Below, piece by piece: positions 31,569 through 40,600 of a stretch of 64,000 bases of DNA. Location: the NCBI GenBank assembly GCA_029946105.1, contig JAQSDW010000218.1, positions 1 through 64,000 on the forward strand, written 5' to 3'. Below the pieces are notes generated by a model. The model had not been told where the DNA came from. It saw only the letters and a list, made by a program, of their open reading frames with translations, and made no database searches. How positions within the stretch are numbered: the first letter of the stretch is position 1; every line of letters starts with the position of its first letter. The DNA comes from Reyranella sp. (GTDB lineage: Bacteria > Pseudomonadota > Alphaproteobacteria > Reyranellales > Reyranellaceae). The translations under genes were made by a program, and so were the position numbers.

Positions 31569-31994
31569 ATGTCGATTACGTTGCCGCAGAATTACCGGCC
31601 TACCGACCGCGAATCTTTCATGAACCCGATGCAGCAGGAGTACTTCCGGCAGAAGCTGCTGAAGTGGAAGAACGAGCTGATCGAAGAATCCAATCAGACG
31701 TTGCAGAACATGCAGGAGGAGAGCCTGGCGCAGCCCGATCTCGCCGATCGAGCCACCGCCGAGACCGACCGCTCGCTCGAACTGCGCACCCGCGACCGCT
31801 TCCGCAAGCTGATCTCCAAGATCGATCAGGCCATGAAATCGATCGAGGAAGGCACTTACGGATATTGCGAGGAGACCGGCGAGCCGATCTCGCTGAAGCG
31901 GCTTGAGGCTCGTCCGATCGCGACGCTCTCGGTCGAGGCGCAGGAGCGCCACGAGCGCATGGAACGGACGCGCCGTGACGAAGGCGCCGACTGA
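31569..31994 (+). CDS. dksA: DksA-type RNA polymerase-binding regulator
   Basis: A 141-residue secondary-channel regulator that, with ppGpp, tunes rRNA and amino-acid promoters. The coiled coil is about residues 15-80 (YFRQKLLKWKNELIEESNQT ... ADRATAETDRSLELRTRDR). The tip residues DxxDxA appear as PDLADRATAE. The zinc finger is degenerate: GYCEETGEPI and IATLSVEAQ keep only one of four cysteines, as is usual in alphaproteobacteria. ATG 31569 is preferred to upstream in-frame codons. Transcription converges on the amidohydrolase at 32001. Confidence 0.93.
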   Translation: MSITLPQNYRPTDRESFMNPMQQEYFRQKLLKWKNELIEESNQTLQNMQEESLAQPDLADRATAETDRSLELRTRDRFRKLISKIDQAMKSIEEGTYGYCEETGEPISLKRLEARPIATLSVEAQERHERMERTRRDEGAD

Positions 31995-32000
31995 TACTCT

Positions 32001-33461
32001 CTAGCTCTTCGCCTCGTTCTGCATATCCTGACGATTGAGCGCGCGGCCCGCACGGCCGCCGCCGGGCTTGCCGTCGCGCCATGCGATGGCGCCGTTGCAG
32101 ATCACCGTATCGATGCCCCTGGCCGGCGCGATCGGCTTCTCGAAGGTCGCCGTGTCGATCACCGTGGCCGGATCGAAGATGCAGAGGTCGGCGTAGAAAC
32201 CGGCCTTCACCTCGCCGCGCTTGGTGAGGTGGAAGCGTTGCGCCGAATATGACGTCATGCGGCGCACGGCGTCCTCCAGCGAAAAGAGCTTCAGGTCGCG
32301 TGAGTAGTGGCCGAGCACGCGCGGGAAGGTGCCCCATAGGCGCGGATGCGGATGGGCGTCGAACGGGATGCCGTCCGAGCCGATCATCGCGCCGGGGTGG
32401 GCCATCGCCGCCTGCACGTCCTTCTCGTCCATCATGAAGTAGATGGCGCCTGCGGGCTGGATGCGGTCGGCGGCTTCCTTCATCGAGCAGCCCATTTCCT
32501 GGGCGATATCCTTGAGGTCGCGACCGCTCAGCCCGGGCACCTTGTCGGACCAGGTGATCAGCACCTTGTCGGCGCGCTCCAGCATGTCGGAGCGCAGGAT
32601 CGTCGAGCCGGCGATATACGGATAGACATCGAAGGCGATCTGCTGCTGCTTCATCGCGTCGGTGAACTTGGGCAGGGTCTCCGCCATGCGGCCGAAATTC
32701 GTGCGGCCCGAATTCTTGTGGTGCGAGACGATGATTTCCGCGCCGGCGCGGCGGCCGATCTCGAAGGTCTCGTCCATCGCCTTGATGATATGATCGCCCT
32801 CGTCGCGCATGTGCGCGGTGTAGACGCCCTTCCATTTGCCGAGCGGCGCGGCCACTTCGGCGACCTCGTCGGTGGAGGCATGGCTGGACACGGCATAGAA
32901 CAGGCCGCTCGACATGCCGATCGCGCCCTGTTCCAGGCTCTGGTCGAGCAGCTCGCGCATCTGCTTGATCTCGGGTGCCGTGGCGACGCGGTTGAGATCG
33001 TCACCCATGGCGTTCATGCGGAGCGTCCCGTGGCCGATCAGGAAGGCGCCGTTGATCGCGGGCATGGCCGCCTCGACCTTCTTCGCGAAGCCCGCGAAGT
33101 CCTTCGAGAGGTTCTCCTTCTTCTTGATGATCAGCGACATCCAGTGGCCGACCTCGGTGTGAAGATAGGGTGCAGCCGAGACGCCGCAATTGCCGCAAAC
33201 CACCGTGGTCACGCCTTGGCTCGCCTTCATCGCCATTGTGGGATTATCGATCAGCGCGGTGTCGTCGTGCGTATGCACGTCGATGAACCCCGGCGCCACG
33301 ACCTTGCCCGTGGCATCGATCTCGTTGTCGCCCTTCAGCGAGCCCGGCGCGCCGACCGCGGCGATACGGTCGCCCTTCAGCGCCACGTCGCCGGCGAACA
33401 GCTTCTTGCCCGTGCCATCGGCCACCTGGCCGTTGCGGATGACGATGTCGTAAGCGGCCAT
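32001..33461 (-). CDS. N-acyl-D-amino-acid deacylase-type amidohydrolase
   Basis: A 486-residue metal-dependent hydrolase of the D-aminoacylase group. The start at 33461 follows AGGAGTTCC. Metal and active-site motifs: GFIDVHTHDD (His63, His65), VVCGNCGVS (structural/metal Cys), HMRDEGDHIIKAMDE, IVSHHKNSG, and IGSDGIPFDAHPHPRLWGTFPRVLG. These mark the family that releases D-amino acids or hydrolyses N-acyl amides. Its start overlaps nothing but lies 10 bp after the M81 gene stop, suggesting one operon for breakdown of modified peptides. Confidence 0.92.
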   Translation of the reverse strand: MAAYDIVIRNGQVADGTGKKLFAGDVALKGDRIAAVGAPGSLKGDNEIDATGKVVAPGFIDVHTHDDTALIDNPTMAMKASQGVTTVVCGNCGVSAAPYLHTEVGHWMSLIIKKKENLSKDFAGFAKKVEAAMPAINGAFLIGHGTLRMNAMGDDLNRVATAPEIKQMRELLDQSLEQGAIGMSSGLFYAVSSHASTDEVAEVAAPLGKWKGVYTAHMRDEGDHIIKAMDETFEIGRRAGAEIIVSHHKNSGRTNFGRMAETLPKFTDAMKQQQIAFDVYPYIAGSTILRSDMLERADKVLITWSDKVPGLSGRDLKDIAQEMGCSMKEAADRIQPAGAIYFMMDEKDVQAAMAHPGAMIGSDGIPFDAHPHPRLWGTFPRVLGHYSRDLKLFSLEDAVRRMTSYSAQRFHLTKRGEVKAGFYADLCIFDPATVIDTATFEKPIAPARGIDTVICNGAIAWRDGKPGGGRAGRALNRQDMQNEAKS

Positions 33462-33471
33462 AATGGAACTC

Positions 33472-34971
33472 CTAGGCTTCATTGCGGCCGAGCCGCATGT
33501 CGAGGTCGAACGGATAGAGCGGCCGCTTGACCCTGGTGTACTTGAAGAGCTTGAGGTCGGAAGCGGTGCAGCCGTCGCCGTCGCACATCACGATATGCTT
33601 GGCGATCGGCTCGAAGCCGGCGCGGAAATGCTGGCGCGACTTGATCAGCACGAACTTCTTGCGGCGCGGGTCGATGCCGCAATGGGTGAAGACGCCGAGG
33701 TCGTAGGGCTCGGCGCGCTTTTCGGAGACCACGATCTGCATCTTGCCGGTGTCGAGCACGGCGGTACGGCCCATGCGCACGGTCGTGCCGGTGGCCATCG
33801 GGCCGGTGACGGTGAATTGACCATCGGTAATGGCCTTCACCTTGCCGGTGATCCTGAGCGGCTTGCCCTTGAGGCCCATGGCCGGCATGTCGATCTTGCC
33901 GCCGAGATCCAGCGTCACCTCGGCGCCGACGCCCGCCTTGATCATCTGCTCGACGCAGCCGGGATCGCAGATCGGGCCGGCGCAGGCATCTTCCATGCCC
34001 TGGGCGATGGCCTCCTCGATGACGCTCATCACGTCCTGGGTGCCGCCCGAGGCGGTGTTGTCGCCATGGTCGGCCATCACCACCGGGCCGCCTTCCAGCG
34101 ACTTGGCACGCGCTACCTGAACCTGGAGCGGTTCGGGATGGAACAGGAAGCCTTCGCGCTTTTCCCATGCGGTATCGAGGATCTTGTTCAGCAGGACCTC
34201 GCCTTCGGCCGTGCGCTTGTCGCAGACGATGACGGAGGAGAGCGCGAGGTGAGGGATGTCGGCCTGTGGGAAGCCGCCGAACACCGAGGCGTTCAGTACC
34301 TGCCCGGTGTCCTCGGCCTGGTTGGCCATGCCCATCAGCGTCTTCATCGGCTCGCGCGATGGCGTATGGACCAGCGAGCTGCTCATGATCGGCCGGTTGC
34401 CCCACACCATCCTGGGCTCGATCTCGCCGGCCAGCGTCCGCATCAGCGTGCGCCCGGCGCGGCGCGCCGTGTCGGCCATGTCGATGTGCGGATAAGTGCG
34501 GTAGCCGGTGATGATGGTGGCGCCGTCGATCATGGCGTCGGTCATCTGGGTATGGAAATCGAGCGCCACGGCGATCGGCACGTCGGGCGCGATCTTGCGG
34601 ATGCGGTTCAGCAGTTCGCCTTCGCCGTCGTCATAGTGCTCCGCCACCATGGCGCCGTGCAGCGCCAGGAGGATGGCATCGCAACCCTTCCTGATCTCGT
34701 CGACGATGGCCGTTGTCATCTGCTCGTAGGCGGCCTTGGTGACAAGGCCCGAGGGATGGGCCGACGCGGCCATCGGCACGGTGAATTCGGCCCCGGCCTT
34801 GCGGGCGACCTCGATGAACCCCCCGAGCGAGGTATTGGTGCCCTCGGCTTCCTTGATGGCCAAGGGGCCGCTCAGATCGCCGGCGCGGGCGAAAGAGGCG
34901 ATCGGGGTGGGCAGGGGCGAGAACGTGTTCGTCTCATGCATCATCATCGCAACCACGAACTTTTTCGCCAA
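33472..34971 (-). CDS. M81 metallopeptidase (MlrC/microcystinase C-like)
   Basis: About 499 residues, cytoplasmic zinc peptidase family named after the enzyme that finishes microcystin degradation. The N-terminal zinc site is MMMHETNTFSP, with ALHGAMVAEHYDDGEG and VALDFHTQMTDAMIDGA downstream. PVVMADHGDNTASGG belongs to the conserved C-terminal half. I place the start at TTG 34971, as TTGGAGGCGG provides an SD 5 bp before it; the alternative is TTG 34983. It is co-transcribed with the D-aminoacylase-like gene, implying uptake and breakdown of unusual peptides. Confidence 0.88.
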   Translation of the reverse strand: MAKKFVVAMMMHETNTFSPLPTPIASFARAGDLSGPLAIKEAEGTNTSLGGFIEVARKAGAEFTVPMAASAHPSGLVTKAAYEQMTTAIVDEIRKGCDAILLALHGAMVAEHYDDGEGELLNRIRKIAPDVPIAVALDFHTQMTDAMIDGATIITGYRTYPHIDMADTARRAGRTLMRTLAGEIEPRMVWGNRPIMSSSLVHTPSREPMKTLMGMANQAEDTGQVLNASVFGGFPQADIPHLALSSVIVCDKRTAEGEVLLNKILDTAWEKREGFLFHPEPLQVQVARAKSLEGGPVVMADHGDNTASGGTQDVMSVIEEAIAQGMEDACAGPICDPGCVEQMIKAGVGAEVTLDLGGKIDMPAMGLKGKPLRITGKVKAITDGQFTVTGPMATGTTVRMGRTAVLDTGKMQIVVSEKRAEPYDLGVFTHCGIDPRRKKFVLIKSRQHFRAGFEPIAKHIVMCDGDGCTASDLKLFKYTRVKRPLYPFDLDMRLGRNEA

Positions 34972-35043
34972 AACCGCCTCCAACCCAAATTAAACCCTTG
35001 AGCAATCTACATAATGGCACGCCACCTGCGTCTGGAGGAGCAT

Positions 35044-35289
35044 TGCACCCAGTGCAGAGCTGCGTCGCGGAAGTATGGTGCGTTGCAAGAAAGACACACC
35101 CGGATTCGATCTCTTCATCGTCTAAATATGCGAATTTAGGGCTCTTTTTCGCCCTTGCAATCTCTTCGCAGGTGCACCATTCTCTGTGGGCAGCAAACGT
35201 CACCTCGGTGACCTTCATTGTTTGCTGTATGCCCGTCTTGGGCGTTTCCTCCCTAAACTCGGGCCGTGCTTGTCACGGCCCTTTTTTTT
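35044..35289 (+). ncRNA. Candidate small RNA ending in an intrinsic terminator
   Basis: Between two minus-strand genes (34972-35306) lies an A/T-richer stretch with several inverted repeats: TTGCAC/GTGCAG near 35044, AGGGC/GCCCT around a T-run near 35140, and GCCC/GGGC at 35231-35243. It ends with a strong plus-strand terminator (35261-35289). No plus-strand gene precedes that terminator, so it probably ends an unannotated transcript. The 5' end is unknown and no RNA family was recognised; 6S and SRP RNA hallmarks were not seen. Confidence 0.4.
35261..35289 (+). terminator. Intrinsic terminator, plus strand
   Basis: GGGCCGTG and CACGGCCC pair perfectly over a 5-base loop and are followed by eight T residues. 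On the minus strand no T-run follows the stem, so it does not serve the flanking minus-strand genes. Confidence 0.9.
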
Positions 35290-35306
35290 GGCGGTTTCCT
35301 CGAGGC

Positions 35307-36221
35307 TTATTCGGCGGCGAGCGGCCGCGGGAGCAGGATTTCGACGGCTTGATTACCCATTTCCTCAAGCAATCCGGCCATCACGCGCTCTAGGACGCCA
35401 GCCGTGGGCAGCCTCTCGAGCCTTGCTTCATCCATGTAGAGCGCGCGATTTATTTCGATCTGCAGTGCGTGGCGAGCGAGTGCCGGACGACCGTAGCGCT
35501 GCGTCGTGAAGCCACCTGCGTAAGGCTGGTTGCGCAGGACCCGCAGGCCGCGCTTAGCCAGCCAGTGCTCGGCGCATTCGACCAGCTCGGGCGCACACGA
35601 TTCGCCGTGGTTGTCGCCCAGCACGATATCGACGCGGGAATCGCGCTCACGCGGGGCCAGGCTCGACACGGACGACGGCATCGAATGGGCGTCGATCAGC
35701 AGCGCGGCGCCGAACCGGCCGTAGGTCTGTTCGACCAGGCTCGACAAAGTCAGATGATAAGGCCGCCAGCAGGTTTCGAGCCGGTGCTCGATCATTTCCG
35801 CCGGAACCCGGTCGCGGTAGATCGCCTCGCCACTGGCCGCCACGCGCGGGATCATGCCGAGGCCGGCGGCGACGCGGGTCGTCCGGTGATTGAGCGGGCG
35901 CGGCAGCGGTCCCTCGAACATCGCCGGATCGAGTTCGTAGGGTTCGCGGTTGGCGTCGACGTAGGAGCGCGGGAAGCGGGCAGCCAGAAGGGGCATGCCG
36001 AGCGCCGGTGCGGCACTAAACAGCTCGTCGACGAAGGCGTCTTCGGCCCGGCGCAAGGCGGCAAGCGGCACGGCGACCTGGGCGAGGAATTCGGCCGGAT
36101 AGCGCGAGCCGCTGTGCGGCGAGGCGACCACTATCGGGAGGGTCTGACGCTCCGGCAGGCGGAGGTCCAAGGCGTGATGACCGGGGTACTCGTGATCGGG
36201 CGGGGGCGACGCTAAATCCAT
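35307..36221 (-). CDS. N-formylglutamate amidohydrolase
   Basis: A 304-residue zinc hydrolase that splits N-formyl-L-glutamate, the last step of one histidine-degradation route, or a related substrate. VVASPHSGSRYPAEFL, DAFVDELF, ARFPRSYVDANREPYELDP, LLIDAHSMPS and ALQIEINRALYMDE are the family blocks. Start ATG 36221 is used; longer forms would run toward the tRNA gene. No other hut genes are near. Confidence 0.93.
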   Translation of the reverse strand: MDLASPPPDHEYPGHHALDLRLPERQTLPIVVASPHSGSRYPAEFLAQVAVPLAALRRAEDAFVDELFSAAPALGMPLLAARFPRSYVDANREPYELDPAMFEGPLPRPLNHRTTRVAAGLGMIPRVAASGEAIYRDRVPAEMIEHRLETCWRPYHLTLSSLVEQTYGRFGAALLIDAHSMPSSVSSLAPRERDSRVDIVLGDNHGESCAPELVECAEHWLAKRGLRVLRNQPYAGGFTTQRYGRPALARHALQIEINRALYMDEARLERLPTAGVLERVMAGLLEEMGNQAVEILLPRPLAAE

Positions 36222-36348
36222 CCCAGCCTCATAGCGCGCGGGGAGAGGCGCGTCACGCACCTGCTCTTGCCAAGCCCCGGGGAGCGATGTAGACGACCGG
36301 GCTTCCACGTCTGCCTGTGTTCCGACACAGCGCGACGCAAGCGGCGAT

Positions 36349-36423
36349 GGGCGCGTAGCTCAGCGGTAGAGCACTGTCTTGACATGGCAGTGGCCACAGG
36401 TTCGATCCCTGTCGCGCCCACCA
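36349..36423 (+). tRNA. tRNA-Val (GAC)
   Basis: A complete cloverleaf of 75 nt including encoded CCA. Acceptor GGGCGCG pairs with CGCGCCC. The D-loop is AGCGGTAGA, the anticodon stem CTGTC/GGCAG encloses TTGACAT with anticodon GAC at 36381-36383, and the T-arm is CAGGTTCGATCCCTG. No integrase or phage gene is adjacent. Confidence 0.97.
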
Positions 36424-36490
36424 TCGCCCCACCACAAGCTCTTGATCTCGATCGAGCGCCATCGGACTGTAGAACGTCACTGGAGTTCCG

Positions 36491-38536
36491 ATGTCCGATT
36501 TCTTCTCCCTCTACAGCCATGACTTTGTGCGCATCGCCTGCTGCGTTCCGCGCACCCGGGTCGCCGATGCGCCGTTCAACCTTGCCGAAACGCTGAGGCT
36601 GGCGGCCGAGGGGGACAAGGCAAGTGCCGGGCTCATGGTCTTCCCGGAACTCGGGCTGTCGTCCTATGCGATCGAGGACCTGTTGCTGCAGGACGCGCTG
36701 CTCGACGAGGTCGAGCGATCCATTGCCGAGGTCGTGAAGGCGTCGAAGAAACTCAATCCGGTCCTGATCGTGGGTGCACCGCTCAGGGTGCGCGGACGGC
36801 TCTACAACACCGCCATCGTCGTCCATCGTGGCACGATCCTGGGCGTGGTGCCCAAGATCTACCTGCCGAACTATCGCGAATTCTACGAGAAGCGGCATTT
36901 CGTGTCGGGCGCCAACGTGCTGGAGCCGGAAATCAGGCTCGCCGACCAGACGGTACCGTTCGGCAACGACTTCCTCTTCCGCTCGACCGGCAGTGTGCCG
37001 TTCACCTTCCACGTCGAGATCTGCGAAGACATCTGGGTGCCGGTGCCGCCGTCGAGTCATGCAGCCCTTGCCGGCGCGGAAGTGCTGGTGAACCTGTCGG
37101 CCAGCAACATCACGATCGGCAAGGCCGAGACGCGGCGTCTGCTGTGCGGCAGCCAGTCGTCGCGCGCCGTCGCGGCCTATGCCTATTCGGCGTCCGGGGC
37201 GGGCGAGTCGACGACCGATCTTGCGTGGGATGGCCATGCGGCCATCTTCGAATGTGGCGACCAGCTCGCCGAGTCAGAACGCTTCGCCAAGGAGTCGGTC
37301 GTCATCCAGGCCGATATCGACCTCGGCCGCATCCGCCAGGAGCGGCTGCGCTACAATGCATTCGCCGACTGCGCGGCCAACGAAGGCGAGCGCGTGACGC
37401 GTTTCCGCGCCCTCACGTTCGAACTCGATGCGCCGAAGAAGAGCGTGCCGCTACAGCGCGCCATCGAGCGGTTTCCCTACGTGCCGTCGGATCCGGCCAA
37501 GCTGCGCGACAATTGCTACGAGGCCTACAACATCCAGGTCCAGGGCCTGGCCCAGCGACTGCAGTCGAGCCGCGTCCAGCGCGCCGTCATCGGCGTGTCG
37601 GGCGGTCTCGATTCGACGCACGCGTTGCTGGTGACCTGCCGGGCGATGGACCTGCTGGGCCTCGATCGCAAGAACGTGCTGGCCTACACGATGCCGGGCT
37701 TCGGTACCTCGGACAAAACCCACAAGAACGCCTGGAAGCTCATGCGCGAGCTGGGCGTCACGGCGGCCGAGATCGACATCAAGCCGACGGCCAGGCAGAT
37801 GTTGACCGACATCGGCCATCCGTTCGGCCGCGGCGAGAAGGTCTACGACGTAACCTTCGAGAACGTGCAGGCAGGGCTGCGCACGGATTACCTGTTCCGG
37901 CTGGCCAACCAGCACAGCGGCATGGTGGTCGGTACGGGCGATCTATCGGAGCTTGGCCTCGGCTGGTGCACCTATGGCGTGGGCGATCACATGTCCCACT
38001 ACAATCCCAACGGCTCGGTTTCAAAGACGCTGATCCAGCACCTGATCCGTTTCGTTGCCGCCTCGGGCGATGTCGATACGGATACGGCCGCCACGCTGCA
38101 CGACATTCTCGATACCGAGATCTCGCCGGAACTGATTCCGCCGGGCGAGGGCGGCGTCATCCAGTCGACCGAGCAGTCGGTCGGTCCCTATGCATTGCAG
38201 GACTTCAATCTCTATTATCTGACGCGGCTCGGCTACCGGCCTTCGAAGATCGCCTTCCTCGCCTGGAACGCCTGGCACGATGTCGACAAGGGCGCCTGGC
38301 CGGCCAATGTGCCGGCGGGATCCAAGCGCGCCTTCACGCTGGAAGAGATTCGCAAGTGGATGACTCTCTTCCTGCGCCGTTTCTTCACCAACCAGTTCAA
38401 GCGTTCGGCGTTGCCCAATGGGCCGAAGATTTCGTCGGGCGGCTCGCTGTCGCCGCGTGGCGATTGGCGCGCCCCTTCCGACGGCAGCCCTGATGTATGG
38501 TTGGCCGAACTCGCCGGGCACGTCCCGGAGAAATAG
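36491..38536 (+). CDS. nadE: Glutamine-dependent NAD+ synthetase
   Basis: A 681-residue two-domain enzyme that amidates nicotinic acid adenine dinucleotide to NAD+. The N-terminal nitrilase-type glutaminase has the triad Glu53 (FPELGLS), Lys122 (PKIYLPNYREFYEKRHF) and Cys178 (ICEDIW). The C-terminal synthetase has the ATP loop GVSGGLDST (about 368-376), then GFGTSDKTHKNA and GTGDLSELGLGW. Length and fusion match the Mycobacterium-type enzyme. ATG 36491 follows GGAGTTCCG. Three genes follow closely on the same strand. Confidence 0.96.
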   Translation: MSDFFSLYSHDFVRIACCVPRTRVADAPFNLAETLRLAAEGDKASAGLMVFPELGLSSYAIEDLLLQDALLDEVERSIAEVVKASKKLNPVLIVGAPLRVRGRLYNTAIVVHRGTILGVVPKIYLPNYREFYEKRHFVSGANVLEPEIRLADQTVPFGNDFLFRSTGSVPFTFHVEICEDIWVPVPPSSHAALAGAEVLVNLSASNITIGKAETRRLLCGSQSSRAVAAYAYSASGAGESTTDLAWDGHAAIFECGDQLAESERFAKESVVIQADIDLGRIRQERLRYNAFADCAANEGERVTRFRALTFELDAPKKSVPLQRAIERFPYVPSDPAKLRDNCYEAYNIQVQGLAQRLQSSRVQRAVIGVSGGLDSTHALLVTCRAMDLLGLDRKNVLAYTMPGFGTSDKTHKNAWKLMRELGVTAAEIDIKPTARQMLTDIGHPFGRGEKVYDVTFENVQAGLRTDYLFRLANQHSGMVVGTGDLSELGLGWCTYGVGDHMSHYNPNGSVSKTLIQHLIRFVAASGDVDTDTAATLHDILDTEISPELIPPGEGGVIQSTEQSVGPYALQDFNLYYLTRLGYRPSKIAFLAWNAWHDVDKGAWPANVPAGSKRAFTLEEIRKWMTLFLRRFFTNQFKRSALPNGPKISSGGSLSPRGDWRAPSDGSPDVWLAELAGHVPEK

Positions 38537-38566
38537 AGACTGGCTTCCGCATAGAGAGGACGATCC

Positions 38567-38974
38567 ATGCCACTCGAGATCAAGAAGACCGTGCAGCAGA
38601 TGGTCGACGAGGCGAATGCCGCCATCGAGACCTTGCCGTTGGCCGAGGCGATGAAGGCCCATGGCGCCTCGGACGTCACCTTCATCGACATTCGCGATCC
38701 GCGCGAGCTGTGGCGCGATGGCACGATCCCCGGTGCCATCAACGTGACGCGCGGCATGCTCGAGATGTGGATCGACCCCAAGAGCCCCTACGCTAAGGAA
38801 TTCTTCCAGACCGGCAACAAGTTCGTGTTCTTCTGTGCCGGCGCATGGCGTTCGGCGCTCGCGACCAAGACGGCGCAGGACATGGGCCTGACGCCTGTCG
38901 CGCATTTCGAGGGCGGCTTCGGCGCCTGGAAGAAGGCCGGCGGTCCGGTACAGACGGTCGAACCCAAGAAGTAG
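38567..38974 (+). CDS. Rhodanese-domain sulfurtransferase
   Basis: A 135-residue single-domain rhodanese, cytoplasmic, able to carry persulfide sulfur. The active-site loop is CAGAWRS with Cys90 after KFVFF. FIDIRDPRELWRDGTIPGAINVTRGML is the CH2A-like region. It begins 30 bp after nadE and 17 bp before an acyl-CoA ligase; the acceptor is unknown. Confidence 0.93.
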   Translation: MPLEIKKTVQQMVDEANAAIETLPLAEAMKAHGASDVTFIDIRDPRELWRDGTIPGAINVTRGMLEMWIDPKSPYAKEFFQTGNKFVFFCAGAWRSALATKTAQDMGLTPVAHFEGGFGAWKKAGGPVQTVEPKK

Positions 38975-38991
38975 CCCGGGCGCGTCGACCC

Positions 38992-40593
38992 ATGGGCGCC
39001 GAGCAGCCGCTGGTTCCACAGCCGACCGCGGTCGACTTCCCCGAGTTCCTGTCGATCCCGGTCCGCCTCGCGCGCAACGCCGCGCTCTTTCCCGCCAAGG
39101 CCGCGGTCAAGTGCGAGGGCACGACACGAAGCTGGCGCGACTTCGACCGGCGGGTGAACAGGATCGCCCGCAGCCTGGCCGGCATGGGCGTCGGCCGTGG
39201 CGACAAGATCGCGATCCTAGCAGTCAATTCGATCGACTATCTGGAAACCTTCATGGGCGGCCTGCGTGCTGGCGCCTGCGTCGTGCCGCTGTCGACGATG
39301 GCGGCGGCGGACGCGCTCGAGAAGATGCTCGACGACTGCGACGCCAAGGTTCTGTTCTTGTCGGAGCGGTATCGCGGGCTTGTCGAACCCTATGAGGATC
39401 GACTGGGCAAGCTGATCGCCGGCGGTCGCATCGCCTACGATTTCGCCCGGCCGGGCTGGCGGAATTGCGAGGACTGGCTGGCGTCCGCCAGCGACGATGC
39501 CTTCTCGGTACCGATCGGCCTGCTCGATGATTTCAACATCATCTACAGTTCCGGCACCACGGGCCTGCCCAAGGGGATCCTGCACAGCCACGTCATGCGC
39601 GACATGCTGGCGGTGCGCTTCACGGCGTTCGACTACGGTCCGGACACGATCTCGCTGGCATCGACGCCGCTCTATTCGAACACGACACTCGTCTCGGTCC
39701 TGGCGACGATCGGTGTCGGCGGCACGATCGTCCTGATGACCAAGTCGGATGTGCCGAAGTTCCTGGAGATCGCTCAGCGGGAACGCGTGACGCATGCCAT
39801 GCTGGTGCCGGTGCAGTACCAGCGTATCCTGGCGCATCCGGCCTTCGACAAATGCGACCTTAGTTCATTCAAGGTCAAACTCTCGACCAGCGCGCCGCTC
39901 AGGGCGCAGATCAAGGCCGATTGCCTGGCCCGCTGGCCGGGGCGCCTGATCGAGATTTATGGGCTTACCGAGGGCGCGGGGAGCTGCACGCTCGAGGCCA
40001 ACCTCTATCCCGACAAGCTCCATACCGTGGGCAAGCCGGCCCTGGGCAGCGAGATCGTGGTCCTGGACGAGCAGGGCAGGGTGCTGCCGCAGGGCGAAGT
40101 GGGCGAGCTTGCCGGCCGCGCACCGCTGATGATGAAGGGTTATTACAAGCAGGACGACAAGACGCGCGAGCTCTTCTGGCACGATCGCGACGGCCGTCTG
40201 TTCTTCAAGTCGGGCGACATGGGCAAGATCGACGAGGATGGCTTCGTCGTCCTGCTCGATCGCAAGAAGGACATGATTATTTCCGGCGGCTTCAACGTCT
40301 ATGCCGCCGACCTCGAGGTGCTGCTGTTGAAGCATCCCGACGTGATCGACGCAGCGGTGATCGGCGTCCCGAGCGATCAATGGGGCGAATCGCCGATGGC
40401 GTTGGCCGTGCGGACGCCGGGCTCGATAGCGACGGCGGAGGAGATCCGGACCTGGGCCAACGAGCGGCTCAGCAAGACGCAGCGCCTTGTCGCGGTGGAG
40501 TTTCGCGATCAGCTTCCGCGCAGTACAATCGGCAAGATCATGAAACGCGAATTGCGGGCGCCCTACTGGGAAGGCCGAGCCAGCAAGATTTGA
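38992..40593 (+). CDS. AMP-forming acyl-CoA synthetase/ligase
   Basis: A 533-residue ANL-superfamily enzyme that activates a carboxylic acid through acyl-AMP to acyl-CoA. The P-loop is IIYSSGTTGLPKG; IYGLTEGAGSC is the A5 region, GDMGKIDEDGFVVLLDRKKDMIISGGFNVYAADLE the hinge, and the catalytic lysine lies in RSTIGKIMKRELR. Start ATG 38992. Substrate unknown; overall closest to medium-chain/aryl ligases. It is followed after 7 bp by a DUF3237 gene. Confidence 0.92.
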   Translation: MGAEQPLVPQPTAVDFPEFLSIPVRLARNAALFPAKAAVKCEGTTRSWRDFDRRVNRIARSLAGMGVGRGDKIAILAVNSIDYLETFMGGLRAGACVVPLSTMAAADALEKMLDDCDAKVLFLSERYRGLVEPYEDRLGKLIAGGRIAYDFARPGWRNCEDWLASASDDAFSVPIGLLDDFNIIYSSGTTGLPKGILHSHVMRDMLAVRFTAFDYGPDTISLASTPLYSNTTLVSVLATIGVGGTIVLMTKSDVPKFLEIAQRERVTHAMLVPVQYQRILAHPAFDKCDLSSFKVKLSTSAPLRAQIKADCLARWPGRLIEIYGLTEGAGSCTLEANLYPDKLHTVGKPALGSEIVVLDEQGRVLPQGEVGELAGRAPLMMKGYYKQDDKTRELFWHDRDGRLFFKSGDMGKIDEDGFVVLLDRKKDMIISGGFNVYAADLEVLLLKHPDVIDAAVIGVPSDQWGESPMALAVRTPGSIATAEEIRTWANERLSKTQRLVAVEFRDQLPRSTIGKIMKRELRAPYWEGRASKI

Positions 40594-40600
40594 GGACACG

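Noticed and set aside
31857-31940. DksA as a broken gene because three zinc-finger cysteines are missing
   Set aside because: Single-Cys or Cys-poor fingers are normal in alphaproteobacterial DksA, and the rest of the protein is intact.
34934-35218. 94-codon minus-strand frame before the M81 gene
   Set aside because: Overlaps the M81 start, has no ribosome site I can defend and no family similarity; the region is better explained as regulatory or small-RNA sequence.
35261-35289. Terminator of the minus-strand N-formylglutamate amidohydrolase gene
   Set aside because: The T-run follows the stem only on the plus strand; on the minus strand the stem is followed by mixed sequence.
34998-35393. 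131-codon plus-strand frame crossing the terminator
   Set aside because: It reads through a strong intrinsic terminator and into the N-formylglutamate amidohydrolase gene; composition not protein-like.
36349-36423. Integration site at the tRNA-Val gene
   Set aside because: No integrase, no repeated tRNA 3' end and no cargo nearby.
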